Shown here one piece after another: positions 35,115-46,000 of a stretch of 54,684 nt of DNA. The notes below the pieces were generated by a model that made no database searches, was not told the origin of the DNA, and was given only the letters and a program-made list of their open reading frames with translations. This DNA is from an uncultured Actinomyces sp. (lineage in GTDB: Bacteria > Actinomycetota > Actinomycetes > Actinomycetales > Actinomycetaceae), in contig CALHZX010000117.1 of the NCBI GenBank assembly GCA_938040725.1, forward strand, positions 1 through 54,684, written 5' to 3'. Each line of letters opens with the position of its first letter. Positions within the stretch are counted from its first letter, which is position 1. A program made the position numbers and the translations under genes.

Positions 35115-36662
35115 ATGACCCTCGCGCAAACAGCGCTCGACGCGGTCACCGTCGGACGATGGCAGTTCGGTATTACGACCGTCTACCACTTCGTCCTCGT
35201 GCCGCTGACGATCGGCCTGTCCCTGCTGGTTGCCATCATGCAGACCGCGTGGCACCGCACCGGCAAGGAATACTGGCTGCAAGCAACCCGCTTCTTTGGC
35301 AAGCTCCTCCTCATCAACTTCGCCCTCGGCGTCGCCACCGGTATCGTCCAGGAGTTCCAGTTCGGTATGAACTGGTCCGAATACTCCCGCTTCGTTGGCG
35401 ACATCTTCGGCGCTCCCCTGGCCGTTGAGGCGCTCCTCGCCTTCTTCCTCGAGTCCACCTTCCTGGGCCTGTGGATCTTCGGCTGGGGCAGGCTCTCCAA
35501 GCGCATGCACCTGCTGACAATCTGGTGCGTCGCTCTGGGCACCATGTTCTCCGCAGCCTGGATCCTCGCGGCCAACGCCTGGATGCAGCACCCCGTCGGC
35601 GCCCGATTCAACCCCGAGACCGGCCGCGCCGAACTCGATGGCGTAAGCGGCTTCCTGGAGCTCATCACCTCGGGTGTGTACCTGAGTGAGTACGCCCACG
35701 TCATCACCTCCGCATGGCTGGTCGCCGGCTCCTTCGTCGCCGGCATCTCCATCTGGTGGATGGTGCGCACCGCGCGCGAAGGTTCTGACGAGGCCATGGC
35801 TCAGTCGCGCAACATCTGGCGTCCGATCGCCCGCTTCGGTCTGACCGCAGTCCTCATCGGCGGCCTTGGCACCGTTGCCTCCGGCCACATCCAGGGCCAG
35901 GAGATGGTGGAGGTCCAGCCGATGAAGATGGCAGCTGCCGAGGGTATCTGCGTCGACACCGACGGCGCAGCATTCACCGTCGCCCAGTTCGGTTCGTGCC
36001 CCCTCGGGGAGGATGGCACGCAGCCGACCCAGTTCATCAAGGTTCCTGGCGTCGCTTCCTTCATGTCGCACAACTCCTTCACCGCCACCTCTGAGGGCGT
36101 CGCTGACGTCCAGGCTCGCATGGTGGAGCTGCTCAATTCCGATGCAAACTTCACCGCCAAGTACGGCGATGCCTCGCAGTACGACTTCCGTCCGCCGCAG
36201 ATGGTGGCCTTCTGGTCCTTCCGCTTCATGATCGGACTGGGCATGGTGGCCTTCCTGCTGGCAGCGTGGGGCCTGTGGGCCACGCGCGGCGAGCGCACCT
36301 CGTCCAACAAGTGGCTGAGCACCCTCGCCCTGGTCAACCTGCCTCTGCCGTTCGCGGCTGCGTCCTTCGGCTGGATCTTCACCGAGATGGGTCGCCAGCC
36401 GTGGGTTGTTGTCCCGAACCAGCAGGCACTGGCAATGGCTTCTGACCTGGGCTCCGTCAACATGATGACCGAGACAGGTATTTCCCCCAACGTTCCGGCT
36501 GGCCAGATGCTCGCCACTGTCATCCTGTTCACGCTCCTGTACGGCGTCCTCGGCGTCATGTGGTACATCCTCATGAAGCGCTACGCCGTCGAGGGCATCC
36601 ACTCGTCCAAGGCCGACAAGGCTGAGGACGAAGCTCCCACCGACCTGTCCTTCGGCTACTGA
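35115..36662 (+). CDS. cydA: Cytochrome bd ubiquinol/menaquinol oxidase subunit I
   Basis: 515 residues, about nine helices. It reduces oxygen to water at low oxygen tension using quinol, with hemes b558, b595 and d. The N-terminus has GRWQFGITTVYHFVLVPLT with the heme ligand H25, and the conserved FGWIFTEMGRQPW is present. The quinol-binding Q loop (after residue 240) is of moderate length. GAGAAGG 7 nt before the ATG supports the start. cydB follows after 14 bp. Menaquinol is the likely donor in an actinobacterium. Confidence 0.97.
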   Translation: MTLAQTALDAVTVGRWQFGITTVYHFVLVPLTIGLSLLVAIMQTAWHRTGKEYWLQATRFFGKLLLINFALGVATGIVQEFQFGMNWSEYSRFVGDIFGAPLAVEALLAFFLESTFLGLWIFGWGRLSKRMHLLTIWCVALGTMFSAAWILAANAWMQHPVGARFNPETGRAELDGVSGFLELITSGVYLSEYAHVITSAWLVAGSFVAGISIWWMVRTAREGSDEAMAQSRNIWRPIARFGLTAVLIGGLGTVASGHIQGQEMVEVQPMKMAAAEGICVDTDGAAFTVAQFGSCPLGEDGTQPTQFIKVPGVASFMSHNSFTATSEGVADVQARMVELLNSDANFTAKYGDASQYDFRPPQMVAFWSFRFMIGLGMVAFLLAAWGLWATRGERTSSNKWLSTLALVNLPLPFAAASFGWIFTEMGRQPWVVVPNQQALAMASDLGSVNMMTETGISPNVPAGQMLATVILFTLLYGVLGVMWYILMKRYAVEGIHSSKADKAEDEAPTDLSFGY

Positions 36663-36676
36663 GAGGAACACCGATC

Positions 36677-37798
36677 ATGACTCTGTCTATCCTGTGGTTC
36701 GTTCTCATCGCCGTTCTGTGGACGGTCTACCTCATCCTTGAGGGCTTCGACTTCGGCGTCGGCATGCTCCTTCCCTTCGTCGCCAAGGGCGACCGCGAGC
36801 GCACCCAGGCTGTGCGCACGATCGGCCCCCACTGGGACGGTAACGAGGTCTGGCTGCTCACCGCTGGTGGCGCCACCTTCGCCGCGTTCCCCGAGTGGTA
36901 CGCGACCATGTTCTCGGGCATGTACCTCGCCCTGTTCCTGATCCTCGTCTGCCTGATCATCCGCGTCATGGCGCTCGAGTGGCGTTCGAAGGTCGCCACC
37001 GAAAAGTGGCGTCACGCGTGGGACTGGGCGCACACGATCAGCGCGTGGCTCGTCCCGATTCTGCTCGGTGTTGCCTTCGCTAACTTCGTCCAGGGCATGC
37101 GTATCGAGGTCGTTGACGTTGCCACCGGCACCATCATCGATCCGACCCTGGTGGATCAGTCCCTCGCGGGCGCGACCCACCAGCTCACGGGTGGCTTCTT
37201 CTCGCTGCTGACCCCGTACACGATCCTGGGCGGCCTGGCTGTCCTGGCCGTCTGCCTGGCTCACGGCGCCCAGTTCCTGGCGCTGAAGACGACGGGCGAG
37301 GTCCGCGACCGTGCCAACGCGATTGCCGCAGCCGCGACGATCGGCGCGACCGTTCTTGCGGCCGCATGGCTGATCTGGGGCCAGTTCGCCTACACGACGA
37401 ACGTTCTGGCGTGGATTCCGCTCGTTGTTGCGGCGCTGGCGATCATTGCCTCGGCTGCCCTGTCGCAGGCGTCACTGCGTCATGAGGGCTGGTCCTTCGC
37501 GGCGTCCGCCGTTGCGATTGCTGGCACGGTTGCGTGGGTCTTCTCGTCGATGGCTCCTGCGGTTCAGAAGTCGTCGATCAACCCGGCGTACTCGCTGACG
37601 ATCGACCAGGCCTCGTCGACGACCGCAACGCTGACCGTGATGACGATCGTCACTGTCTGCCTGTTGCCGATCGTTCTGGTCTACGTCTTCTGGTCCTACT
37701 GGATGTTCCGCGCTCGCGTGGGCGCCGAGGACGTTGAGACCCAGACGGGTCTGCTCCTGAAGAAGGTGCGCGTCGGCGAGAACTTCCTCGCTGGCTGA
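36677..37798 (+). CDS. cydB: Cytochrome bd oxidase subunit II
   Basis: 373 residues, about eight to nine helices. Hallmarks are LEGFDFGVGMLLPF near the N-terminus and PHWDGNEVWLLTAGGATFAAFP. It pairs with CydA. GAGAGGA overlaps the cydA stop region 7-12 nt upstream. The gene is followed by a hairpin, so the cydDC-kinase genes have their own promoter. Confidence 0.97.
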   Translation: MTLSILWFVLIAVLWTVYLILEGFDFGVGMLLPFVAKGDRERTQAVRTIGPHWDGNEVWLLTAGGATFAAFPEWYATMFSGMYLALFLILVCLIIRVMALEWRSKVATEKWRHAWDWAHTISAWLVPILLGVAFANFVQGMRIEVVDVATGTIIDPTLVDQSLAGATHQLTGGFFSLLTPYTILGGLAVLAVCLAHGAQFLALKTTGEVRDRANAIAAAATIGATVLAAAWLIWGQFAYTTNVLAWIPLVVAALAIIASAALSQASLRHEGWSFAASAVAIAGTVAWVFSSMAPAVQKSSINPAYSLTIDQASSTTATLTVMTIVTVCLLPIVLVYVFWSYWMFRARVGAEDVETQTGLLLKKVRVGENFLAG

Positions 37799-37813
37799 CC
37801 TCCTCACTGATGC

Positions 37814-37840
37814 GCCCGGTCCCTCACTCAGGGGCCGGGC
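37814..37840 (+). terminator. Hairpin between cydB and cydD
   Basis: GCCCGG-T-CCC and GGG-G-CCGGGC form a 9-bp stem with a T-G opposition around a 7-nt loop. It separates cydAB from cydDC. Confidence 0.6.
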
Positions 37841-37903
37841 ACATTCGTGTGCGTAAGACGGGCGAGGCCGGGGACCTTTGGCCCATGACACGGCTTTTTC
37901 GGG

Positions 37904-37909
37904 CACAAT
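37904..37909 (+). promoter_or_regulatory. -10 element of a probable leaderless cydD transcript
   Basis: CACAAT ends 6 nt before the GTG at 37916, with no Shine-Dalgarno. It deviates from TANNNT at the first base, but the spacing is the same as for the other leaderless candidates. Confidence 0.4.
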
Positions 37910-37915
37910 AGATAC

Positions 37916-39592
37916 GTGCGTCCCTTTGATCCTCGTTTGTTGCGTTATGCCCGCTCAGCCCGCGGTCCTATCGCCGTCACAGCATTGCTCGGAACGATCA
38001 CCGCGTTGTTGGTGCTCGCCCAAGCGCTGCTCATTTCTGCGGCCCTCTCCCCTGTCGTCTCAGGAAGGGCGGCCCTGCGCGATGTTCTCGCTGCCATCGG
38101 TGGTATCGCGGCCGTTTTCGCCTGTCGTGCGCTTGTCGTTGCTGCCCGTGAGGCGGTTAGCACGCGCGCGGCGGCTGCGGCTGTCTGTGAACTGCGCGGA
38201 CGCGTTGTCGATGCCAGCATCACGCTGGGCCCGCGCTGGAGGGCAACGAACGGCGCGGAGACGACGACTCTCCTGTCGACCGGACTCGAAGACCTGCGTC
38301 CTTATTTCGTCTCCTTCCTGCCTCAGCTGGTCCTCGTCTGCACGGTGACGCCGGCAGCTCTCGGCGTGATTCTCTTCCTCGACTTCTGGTCGGCGCTGAT
38401 CGCACTCGTCGTCATCCCGCTGATTCCCATCTTCATGATTCTTATCGGGCGTTTCACACAGGCGGCTTCCGAAGACAAGCTCGCGTCCATGAAACGTTTG
38501 ACCGCCCAGCTCCTTGATCTCATGTCTGGCCTGCCGACGCTGCGCGCACTCGGCCGAGAAAAGGCACCACGCACCCACCTGCGTGCACTTGGAGATGCAA
38601 ACACGAAGGCCACGATGGCCACGCTGCGCGTCGCTTTCCTCTCCGGCGGCGTCCTGGAGTTTCTCACGACCCTGTCGGTGGCTCTCGTGGCCGTTGAGGT
38701 CGGTATGCGCCTCGTGTTCGGTAATATCTCACTGTTCCACGGCCTCGCTGTCATTATGCTCGCGCCCGAGGTCTTTGAGCCGCTGCGCCAGGTGGGCGCA
38801 CAGTTCCATGCGTCCGCGAACGGTGTCACGGCCTCGCGCGCTGCATTCGACATCATCGAGGAGGCTGGCGCCGTCGGCTCCCCTGGCACCACCGCGTGCC
38901 CCGATATGTCACGCACGGAGATCGTCCTTGACGGCGTCGGTGTTCGGGCCCGCGGAGCGTGGGCGCCAAGCCCGACGAGCGGGGTCATCCGCCCCGGGGC
39001 AGTGACGGCCCTGTCGGGCCCCTCGGGCGCCGGCAAATCGACGATTGTTGCCTGTCTCCTCGCTGACATGACCCCGGATGCGGGTCGCATCTTCCTGCGC
39101 CAGACGGCCTCATCCTCCAACGGTGAGGAGATCGCACTGTCAGACATCGATCCCACCTCCTGGCGTGAGCAGATCTCCTGGGTCCCCCAATCCCCCACCC
39201 TCGTGCCTGGAACGATCCTGGACAATATGGGCGGCCTCTCCCTTCAGGAGCTCAATATGGCAGCTGCTGCGACAGGCTTTGATGCCGTCCTTGCTACCAC
39301 GCCCAACGGATGGAACACCGTGATCGGGTCGGGCGGTGTCGGACTGTCCGTCGGCCAGCGCCAGCGCCTGGCTCTCACGCGCGCTCTGGCTGCCCACTCT
39401 CAGGTCGTCATCCTCGATGAGCCGACCGCACATCTCGATGCCCTCAGCGAAGAAACAGTCGTACGTGCCATTGACGCCATGCGCGAGGAAGGGCGTACCG
39501 TCATCGTCATTGCTCACCGAGCAGCGATGATGGAAGCCGCCGATGTCGTCATCGACGTCCGATCCGCCGCTGACGAGGAGGCCCTCGCATGA
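37916..39592 (+). CDS. cydD: Heterodimeric ABC exporter subunit CydD
   Basis: 558 residues: six-helix transmembrane domain then an ATPase domain. Walker A is SGPSGAGKST, the signature is LSVGQRQRLALTRAL (variant of LSGGQ), and Walker B is VVILDEPTAHLD. CydDC exports cysteine/glutathione or handles heme and is needed to assemble cytochrome bd. Starts with GTG just after a -10-like box; ATG of cydC overlaps its stop. Position after cydAB makes the CydD call firm. Confidence 0.94.
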   Translation: MRPFDPRLLRYARSARGPIAVTALLGTITALLVLAQALLISAALSPVVSGRAALRDVLAAIGGIAAVFACRALVVAAREAVSTRAAAAAVCELRGRVVDASITLGPRWRATNGAETTTLLSTGLEDLRPYFVSFLPQLVLVCTVTPAALGVILFLDFWSALIALVVIPLIPIFMILIGRFTQAASEDKLASMKRLTAQLLDLMSGLPTLRALGREKAPRTHLRALGDANTKATMATLRVAFLSGGVLEFLTTLSVALVAVEVGMRLVFGNISLFHGLAVIMLAPEVFEPLRQVGAQFHASANGVTASRAAFDIIEEAGAVGSPGTTACPDMSRTEIVLDGVGVRARGAWAPSPTSGVIRPGAVTALSGPSGAGKSTIVACLLADMTPDAGRIFLRQTASSSNGEEIALSDIDPTSWREQISWVPQSPTLVPGTILDNMGGLSLQELNMAAAATGFDAVLATTPNGWNTVIGSGGVGLSVGQRQRLALTRALAAHSQVVILDEPTAHLDALSEETVVRAIDAMREEGRTVIVIAHRAAMMEAADVVIDVRSAADEEALA

Positions 39593-41343
39593 AACTCTTT
39601 CTGACCCGCTCTGAGTCAACCGCTCTGCGTCGCTGCATCTCCATGCTCCAGGTGTCGCGCTCCGGTTTCGCGCTCTCACTCCTCCTCGGTGTGGGCGCGC
39701 TAGGTTCGGCCATCGCACTCGGTGGAACCGCTGCGTGGTTGATTGCGCGCGCCTCCCAGCAGCCGCCTGTCATGTATTTGACCGTCGCGGCGACAGCTGT
39801 ACGCTTGTTTGGCATCTCGCGTGCCCTTGCCCGCTACCTGTCGCGTCTCGCCTCGCACAAAGTCGCGTTAGCGGGCATGGACGCGTTGCGCGGTAACCTC
39901 TACGATCAATTGTCCGAGGCCCCGACGGCAACGCTGACGACGCTGCGACGCGGCGACCTCATGACGCGCGCAGGTTCAGACGTCGACGAGGTGGGAAACG
40001 TCGTCGTCAAGACCCTGCTCCCCTCCCTCGTCGCTGCCATCGTGGGCGTGGGAACGGTTGGTGTCATCACCATCATTTCTCCCGCCGCTGGGGCGATCCT
40101 CGCCTGTACTCTCGTTGTCTCCGGCATCGTGGCGCCCGCGCTCATCACGCAATCGGTTCGGCTCGCTGAAACACAGGGGTCACAGGCCCGCACCGACATC
40201 GCGGCAACGACACTCGCCGTGCTCGAAGGCGCCACGGAGTTGTCTGTCGCCGGAACACTCAGCCACGCCAAGAGTTCACTCGCGCGCTCCGAAACGCGCC
40301 TGTCCACCGCCCTCGCCCACTCGGCCAGGCTCTCCGCGCTGGCGCGAGGCCTCGACGTGTGTGCGATGGGCGCAGCCGTCATCAGTGCCCTCCTCATCGG
40401 GATCCCACAGACCACGTCGGGCACGCTCGCTCAGGTACTCCTCGCAGTCATCGTCCTCATTCCGCTCTCATCTTTCGAGGGGGTCGCCGAGCTTGCTCCC
40501 GCGGCTTCCCAGCTGGTGCGCAGCGCCCAGGCGGCACAGCGAATGTGCGCTCTGCTGGACGATGAGGTGCCCACCGAGGCCCACACCATTCCGGAAGGCC
40601 CGACCGTGATCGAGGCACGCGACCTGGCGATCGGTTGGCCGGGCGGGCCGACCCTGGCGACTGGCATCTCTCTGACGCTGCGCCCCGGTTCCTCGCTCGC
40701 CGTCGTGGGTGCCTCCGGCATCGGTAAGACGACGCTGCTCGCAACCCTCACGGGTGTCATCCCACCAAAGTCGGGCACCGCTCTCGTCAACGGTGTACCG
40801 GCGTGGGGAGCGGACCGTGACCAGCTCACCGCACACATCACGATGACGGCCGAGGATGCCCACGTCTTCGCAACCACCATCTACGAGAACCTCCGCGTGG
40901 CGCGCGCCTCGCTTACCCGAGACGAGGCCTCGGACCTGCTCACGCGGGCAGGCCTCGACGAGTGGATCGAATCCCTACCCGAGGGGATCGACACGGTTAT
41001 CGGTTCCGGGGGAACGACCGTATCGGGAGGCGAGCGACGTCGACTCCTCATGGCGCGCGCACTGGCTGCCCCGGCTCCCGTTCTGGCAATCGATGAGGCC
41101 TCCGAGCACCTCGATGCGGCTACCGCGGACCGTCTCATGGAAACACTCCTCACACCGTCTGCCGACCGCGCTACCTTGGTCGTCACGCACCGACTCAGCG
41201 CTCTCAACCAGGCCGACCATGTCCTCGTCTTGGCTGCCGACGAACCGGGCGGGTGTGCTCACGTCGCAGCACAGGGCACGCATGAGGACGTCACACGCAC
41301 TCTCCCCGCCTACCAGTGGGCTCTCGAGCAGGAGGAACAATGA
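39589..41343 (+). CDS. cydC: Heterodimeric ABC exporter subunit CydC
   Basis: 584 residues, membrane domain plus ATPase. Walker A is VGASGIGKTTLLATLTG, the signature TVSGGERRRLLMARAL is intact, and Walker B is PVLAIDEASEHLD, with Ser replacing the usual Thr after Glu-Ala. It partners CydD; two non-identical ATPase sites are typical of this heterodimer. ATG overlaps the cydD TGA and its own TGA overlaps the next ATG, so cydD, cydC and the kinase are coupled. Confidence 0.94.
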   Translation: MKLFLTRSESTALRRCISMLQVSRSGFALSLLLGVGALGSAIALGGTAAWLIARASQQPPVMYLTVAATAVRLFGISRALARYLSRLASHKVALAGMDALRGNLYDQLSEAPTATLTTLRRGDLMTRAGSDVDEVGNVVVKTLLPSLVAAIVGVGTVGVITIISPAAGAILACTLVVSGIVAPALITQSVRLAETQGSQARTDIAATTLAVLEGATELSVAGTLSHAKSSLARSETRLSTALAHSARLSALARGLDVCAMGAAVISALLIGIPQTTSGTLAQVLLAVIVLIPLSSFEGVAELAPAASQLVRSAQAAQRMCALLDDEVPTEAHTIPEGPTVIEARDLAIGWPGGPTLATGISLTLRPGSSLAVVGASGIGKTTLLATLTGVIPPKSGTALVNGVPAWGADRDQLTAHITMTAEDAHVFATTIYENLRVARASLTRDEASDLLTRAGLDEWIESLPEGIDTVIGSGGTTVSGGERRRLLMARALAAPAPVLAIDEASEHLDAATADRLMETLLTPSADRATLVVTHRLSALNQADHVLVLAADEPGGCAHVAAQGTHEDVTRTLPAYQWALEQEEQ

Positions 41344-42986
41344 GCCACGAACGCACAGAATTCACGCTTCTCCAGGCGGCGCTCGACCTGACGAGTTCAC
41401 TCGACCTGAAGTCGGGACTGCAGAACTTCGTTGACCAGGCCTGCGCCCTTACCGGCTCGCCGCACGCCACGATGTGCGTGCTCGACACGTGGGGTGCCAC
41501 CACCCTGCGTCTGGAGCACCACGACTCCTACCCTGCCCCGCCCGTACCCGAGTCACTGCCGGCGGTCATCCCCGTCAACACGCCACTCCTCGTCAACTCC
41601 CCGCAGGACGCGCCCGACATTGATCTGCCCGCCTCCACCCCTCCCTCCCTCGGAGTCTCCGTCCTCGTGCACGAACAGGTCTACGGGCGCCTCTACTTGA
41701 TGGGAAAGCCCGGCGGCTATACGGAAGAGGATGCGGCCGTAGTTGCAGCCCTGGCCCCCGCGGCCGGCATCGCCGTCAAAAACGCGAACCTCTACGCGGA
41801 TTCCAAGCGCACCGCCCGATGGATTAGCGCCTCCCAGTCCCTGACAACGACGATGCTGGAGGGCGCGGACGAAGAAGAAGCTCTCGAGCTCATCGCCAAG
41901 ACCGTGCGCGAGGTCTCCCACGCTGACACCGCGATCATCGTCCTGCAGTCCGTCGGTGACACGTGGGCCGCTGAAATCGTCGACGGCAAGAACGCCTCCA
42001 ACCTGCTGGGTCTCGTTTTCCCGCCCGAAGGGCGCGCCATGAGCGTGTTGCACGAGGGTACCGGCATGATCGTCGACTCGATGTCACGCGCGCAGACGAT
42101 GCGCCTCCCCGAACTCGCCGCCTTCGGATCCGCGCTCTATGCTCCCCTGCGCTCCCGTGGTGTCTCCTCCGGCGTTCTCATTCTCCTGCGACAAATCGGT
42201 GCGCCCGAGTTCGACGCCTCGGAACTCTCCCTCGCTGAATCCTTGGCGTCTCAAGCCACCCTTGCGCTTGAGCTCGCGTCCGCTCGCCACGCCCAGGACG
42301 TAGCCGCGCTGCTTGACGAACGTGACCGCATTGGGCGTGACCTACACGATTTCGCCATCCAGCAGCTCTTCGCCACCGGCATGGCACTGGACGCAGCGAA
42401 GCAGAAAGTCGCTGCGGGGCAAGCCGATCCCTCATCCATCGAGGCGCTCATCGATTCATCCCTCGCATCTATCGACGAGGCCGTGCGTCAGATCCGCACG
42501 ATCGTGCACAACCTGCGCGAACGCGACAAGGCCGTCGGCCTGGTGGAGAGAATCCGCCGCGAATCGTCGCTCACGCGTTCCGTCCTGGGCTTCGCCCCTT
42601 CGCTGCTCATCACACTCGACGGCAGCGCCATCAACTCGGACCTGGACAACGAGCTCGTCGTCATCGACGAGTTCGACGGTCGCGTCGACCTCGACCTGTC
42701 CGACGACGTCGTCGCGATCGTGCGCGAAGGCCTGTCGAATATCGCCCGCCACGCACACGCGACCGCGGCGGCCGTGTGCGTCGATGTGTCGGGGCGGGGA
42801 AAGTCGGGGCGAGTGCGCATCACGATCACCGACGACGGACGAGGCATCGATCCGTCCCGCACCCGAAACTCCGGCTTGGCAAACATGGCGGAGCGTGCAC
42901 GACGCCACCGAGGCTCCTTCGATGCCGGCAGCGCCGAGGGAGGGGTGGGCACCCAGATCCGGTGGATCGCTCCGCTTGAGGGCTAA
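41340..42986 (+). CDS. GAF-domain sensor histidine kinase (NarL/DevS-type)
   Basis: About 548 residues, no transmembrane segment. Two GAF domains (about 5-150 and 165-315) are followed by a HisKA_3 dimerisation helix with phospho-acceptor H336 in RIGRDLHDFAIQQLFATG and a HATPase domain ending in DDGRGID and GLANMAERARRHRG. The architecture is that of mycobacterial DevS/DosT, whose GAF domain holds heme and senses oxygen, NO or redox state; I cannot show heme binding here. ATGA overlap with cydC places it in the cydDC operon, which suggests a respiration-linked signal. The matching regulator type is encoded at 46848. Confidence 0.92.
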   Translation: MSHERTEFTLLQAALDLTSSLDLKSGLQNFVDQACALTGSPHATMCVLDTWGATTLRLEHHDSYPAPPVPESLPAVIPVNTPLLVNSPQDAPDIDLPASTPPSLGVSVLVHEQVYGRLYLMGKPGGYTEEDAAVVAALAPAAGIAVKNANLYADSKRTARWISASQSLTTTMLEGADEEEALELIAKTVREVSHADTAIIVLQSVGDTWAAEIVDGKNASNLLGLVFPPEGRAMSVLHEGTGMIVDSMSRAQTMRLPELAAFGSALYAPLRSRGVSSGVLILLRQIGAPEFDASELSLAESLASQATLALELASARHAQDVAALLDERDRIGRDLHDFAIQQLFATGMALDAAKQKVAAGQADPSSIEALIDSSLASIDEAVRQIRTIVHNLRERDKAVGLVERIRRESSLTRSVLGFAPSLLITLDGSAINSDLDNELVVIDEFDGRVDLDLSDDVVAIVREGLSNIARHAHATAAAVCVDVSGRGKSGRVRITITDDGRGIDPSRTRNSGLANMAERARRHRGSFDAGSAEGGVGTQIRWIAPLEG

Positions 42987-43008
42987 CCAGACGCACGCGC
43001 AACACGAC

Positions 43009-43047
43009 GGTGGGGGTGGACGTTCCGATTGGACCTCCACCCCCACC
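43009..43047. terminator. Bidirectional terminator hairpin
   Basis: GGTGGGGGTGGA (43009-43020) and TCCACCCCCACC (43036-43047) form a perfect 12-bp stem between the converging kinase and fucosidase genes. Confidence 0.8.
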
Positions 43048-43088
43048 GCGCGGACGGGAGTCGCTATCTCCCAGCTCTCAGCTGAGCA

Positions 43089-46000
43089 TCAGCCCAGCCA
43101 GCGTCCGTCACTCCCGAACGTGTACCAGCGCCAGCGGACCCAGTGGCCGCCCGTGTACATGTCGCCTCCGGTCCCGAAGTAGTACCAGACGCCATCGATG
43201 AGCTGCCAGCCGGTGACCATCTGGCCCGAGGCTCCGAAGTAGTACCAGGTGCTTCCCAGCGGAACCCATCCGATCATCATGGCACCGCTGTCGCTCATCA
43301 GGTACCAGTGCGAGCCCATCTGAAGCCAGCCGGTGTGCATCGCGCCGGAGGGATCCAGGTAGTACCACGCGCCGCTCGTGTAGAGCCAACCAGTCTTCAT
43401 CACGCCGTTGGCTGCGAAGAAGAACCACTTGTCTGCCACCATCTGCCGGCCTGTGGCCATCGCACCGGTCTCGGGTGCCAGGTAGAACCAGGAACCCGAC
43501 AGGTTCACCCAACCGGTTACCTGAGCGCCTGCACCGTTGTGGTAGCGCCACGCGCCGTCCCAGTACACCCAACCCGTCAGCATGTAGCCGTTCTGGTCGA
43601 AGCGGTAGACGTTGCCACCGAGCGTGAGAGTCTCGTTCTTGGCGTAGCCGCCCGAGGTGATCTTCCACCACCAGCCGGTGCCGTCATGCATCCAGGTACC
43701 CACCGTGTGATCGGGTGTGGGTGCCGGATCCGGGGTCGGATCAGGAGCCGGTGTCGGCTCCTCCGCGAGAGCCAGGGTGACAAGCCCCGATTCGGTGACC
43801 CCAGCCTCGTTCATGGCCATGACGCGGACGACAGAACCATTGCTCTCGCCGTCGATCGTGAGAGTCAGCTCAGGACCATTCTCATCTTCGACGATGGACC
43901 ACGAGTCGGAGCCTTCACGCTTGATCTGCCAGAAAAGGGTGGGAGTCGGTGTTCCAGTGGCCTCGGCTGTGATCGTGACCTGCGTACCCTCCTTGCCTGT
44001 CACGGTGCGGAATGCACCATCTCCGGAGATCTGCGCATCCTCCGCCGGGTTGGCGGTGACCGTCAGCGGCTTGATGACCGGGGGTTCTTGCTCATCGGGA
44101 TCCGGGGTCGGTGCGGTGGCCTCGAAGGCCTCGACCTCAGCGAGCGCAAACTCGCCGAACTCGGTGGGCTGAATGACGCGGATGAAGCGCGCGTCGAAGC
44201 CCTCGAAGTCGACTGCGCTCGGGCGGCCTCCGACTCCATCGACCTTGATCGCGTGGACGCCGTCCACCGCGCCGGCCGTGGCCGGATTGAAGTTACCGGA
44301 CAGGCGCGTCGTGGAGGCGACGACCCAGAAATCGTGCAGACGCTGGTCACAGGAGATTCCCTGGCAGTTGTCGGAGGAGGAGCGGTTCCAGACGTTGACG
44401 ACGCCGAGGGGGTGGTTCTCGCCGAGGTCGACCTCCCACCAGGGGTTCGCCTGCTTGCCCGTGTGGGCAACCGAGCCGTTGTCCCACACGCCGTCCGTGT
44501 TGCCGTCGACGGCGCGTGAGGCGGTGCCTCCCCAGCCGACGGAGGACATGGAGGCCGTCTTGTTGAGGGCCAGGTTGTCGCTGCCCTTGGTAACGGTCAG
44601 GGTGGCGCGTTGAGAGGTCGTCGATCCGTTGGCGTTCGTGGCAACCGCGTAGAACTGTGCGCCGTCATCCTCGAGTGTCGTCGTCAGGGTGTACATGGTG
44701 CTCGTGGCGTCCGGGATTGCCGTTCCCTCGGTCGCACCCTTGGGGACGCGGTACCACTGGATGGTGGCGGCCGGGCGGCCCGAAGCGACGACCGTGAAGG
44801 TAGCGCTCTCCCCCGCTTTCACAGACACCGAGGAGGGATCCGTGGCGATGACCGGCGGCTGGGTGGCCGCGTTCTCGTCGTAGACATGTACGGTCGCACT
44901 CACGGAACCCAGGCGAATCGGATCAGCGTAGTAGGCGGGATGTGCCAGCTCGAGGCGCAGAGGTGTCACCTGGCCGGGCTCAAGGATGAGGCCCTCACCA
45001 ACTTCTCCGGCCTCGATCTGTGCGCCGGTCACCTCAATGGAATGAGTCCCGAGGGTGATCTTGTAGGTCGTAGAGGCGTCGAAGTTGCCCGAGAACTTCA
45101 GAGTCAGGTCGGTGATGGCCTTGTCCGTCTTGTTCACGAGGTAGGCGTCGTATGCTTGCGCGCCGGAGTAGCGCAGTGCGGAGGCGCGTCCGAAGAACTG
45201 CTCCGAGGAGATCGTCGCCCCATCGACGGCGGTCACCGTCTGCGTGGGAACGTACGCGGGGGCGCCGTCGAAGGTTACCTTGATGACGGGGCGCAGGTTC
45301 GGCTCCGGGTTCTCACCCGACATCGTCACCGTGAGGGTGGTTCCATCCTGGGTGAACTCAAGCGAACGGTCGGTGCCGTCGACGGTCACAGCGGTGACAT
45401 GGCCACCGACGCTGGGAAGCGTCAGCGTCTTGCCAGGGCTCCACAGCTCAGGGAAGAAGTACAGGTCGTTGCCCTTGGTCATGACCTTGCCCCAGTTGGG
45501 GGCCGGGTACCACGTCGGGCGCGCTCCCGTGATGGCGTCGGGGTGGCGCGCCATCCACTGGCCCACCTCGGTAACGACGCCGCTATCGAAGGCGTCGATC
45601 GTACCGTCACCCTTGGGGCCGACGTTGTAGGCAAACTGGCCACCCGATGCGACCGTACCGATGAGGTTGTTGATCAGCTCGCGTTCCTTGTAGCTCTTCG
45701 CGCTATCGTCGCGGTTCGCCCATGAGCAGTATCCCCAGCAAGCCGGGTAGATCGAGCGAATCGACTCCCAGGGCCCCATGTGGAAGTCCGTGGTCACCGA
45801 GTTGTCGCCGCCGACCTCGAAGTCACCGGCCTTGTTCCACACGCGGGAGTTGACCATCGTCTCGGGCTGGAGCTCGTGGACCCACTGGGCCATGCGCTGA
45901 GACTGTTCGGCGGTGGGACCACCCATGTCGAACCACAGCTCGGCGATGGGACCGTAGTTGGTAAGCAGCTCGGTGAGCTGGGGCTTGATGACGGTCGTCA

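Noticed and set aside
43089..43800. Repeat block in the fucosidase gene as a CRISPR or tandem DNA repeat
   Set aside because: The repetition is at protein level (about 20-residue wall-binding units) with diverged DNA and no spacers.
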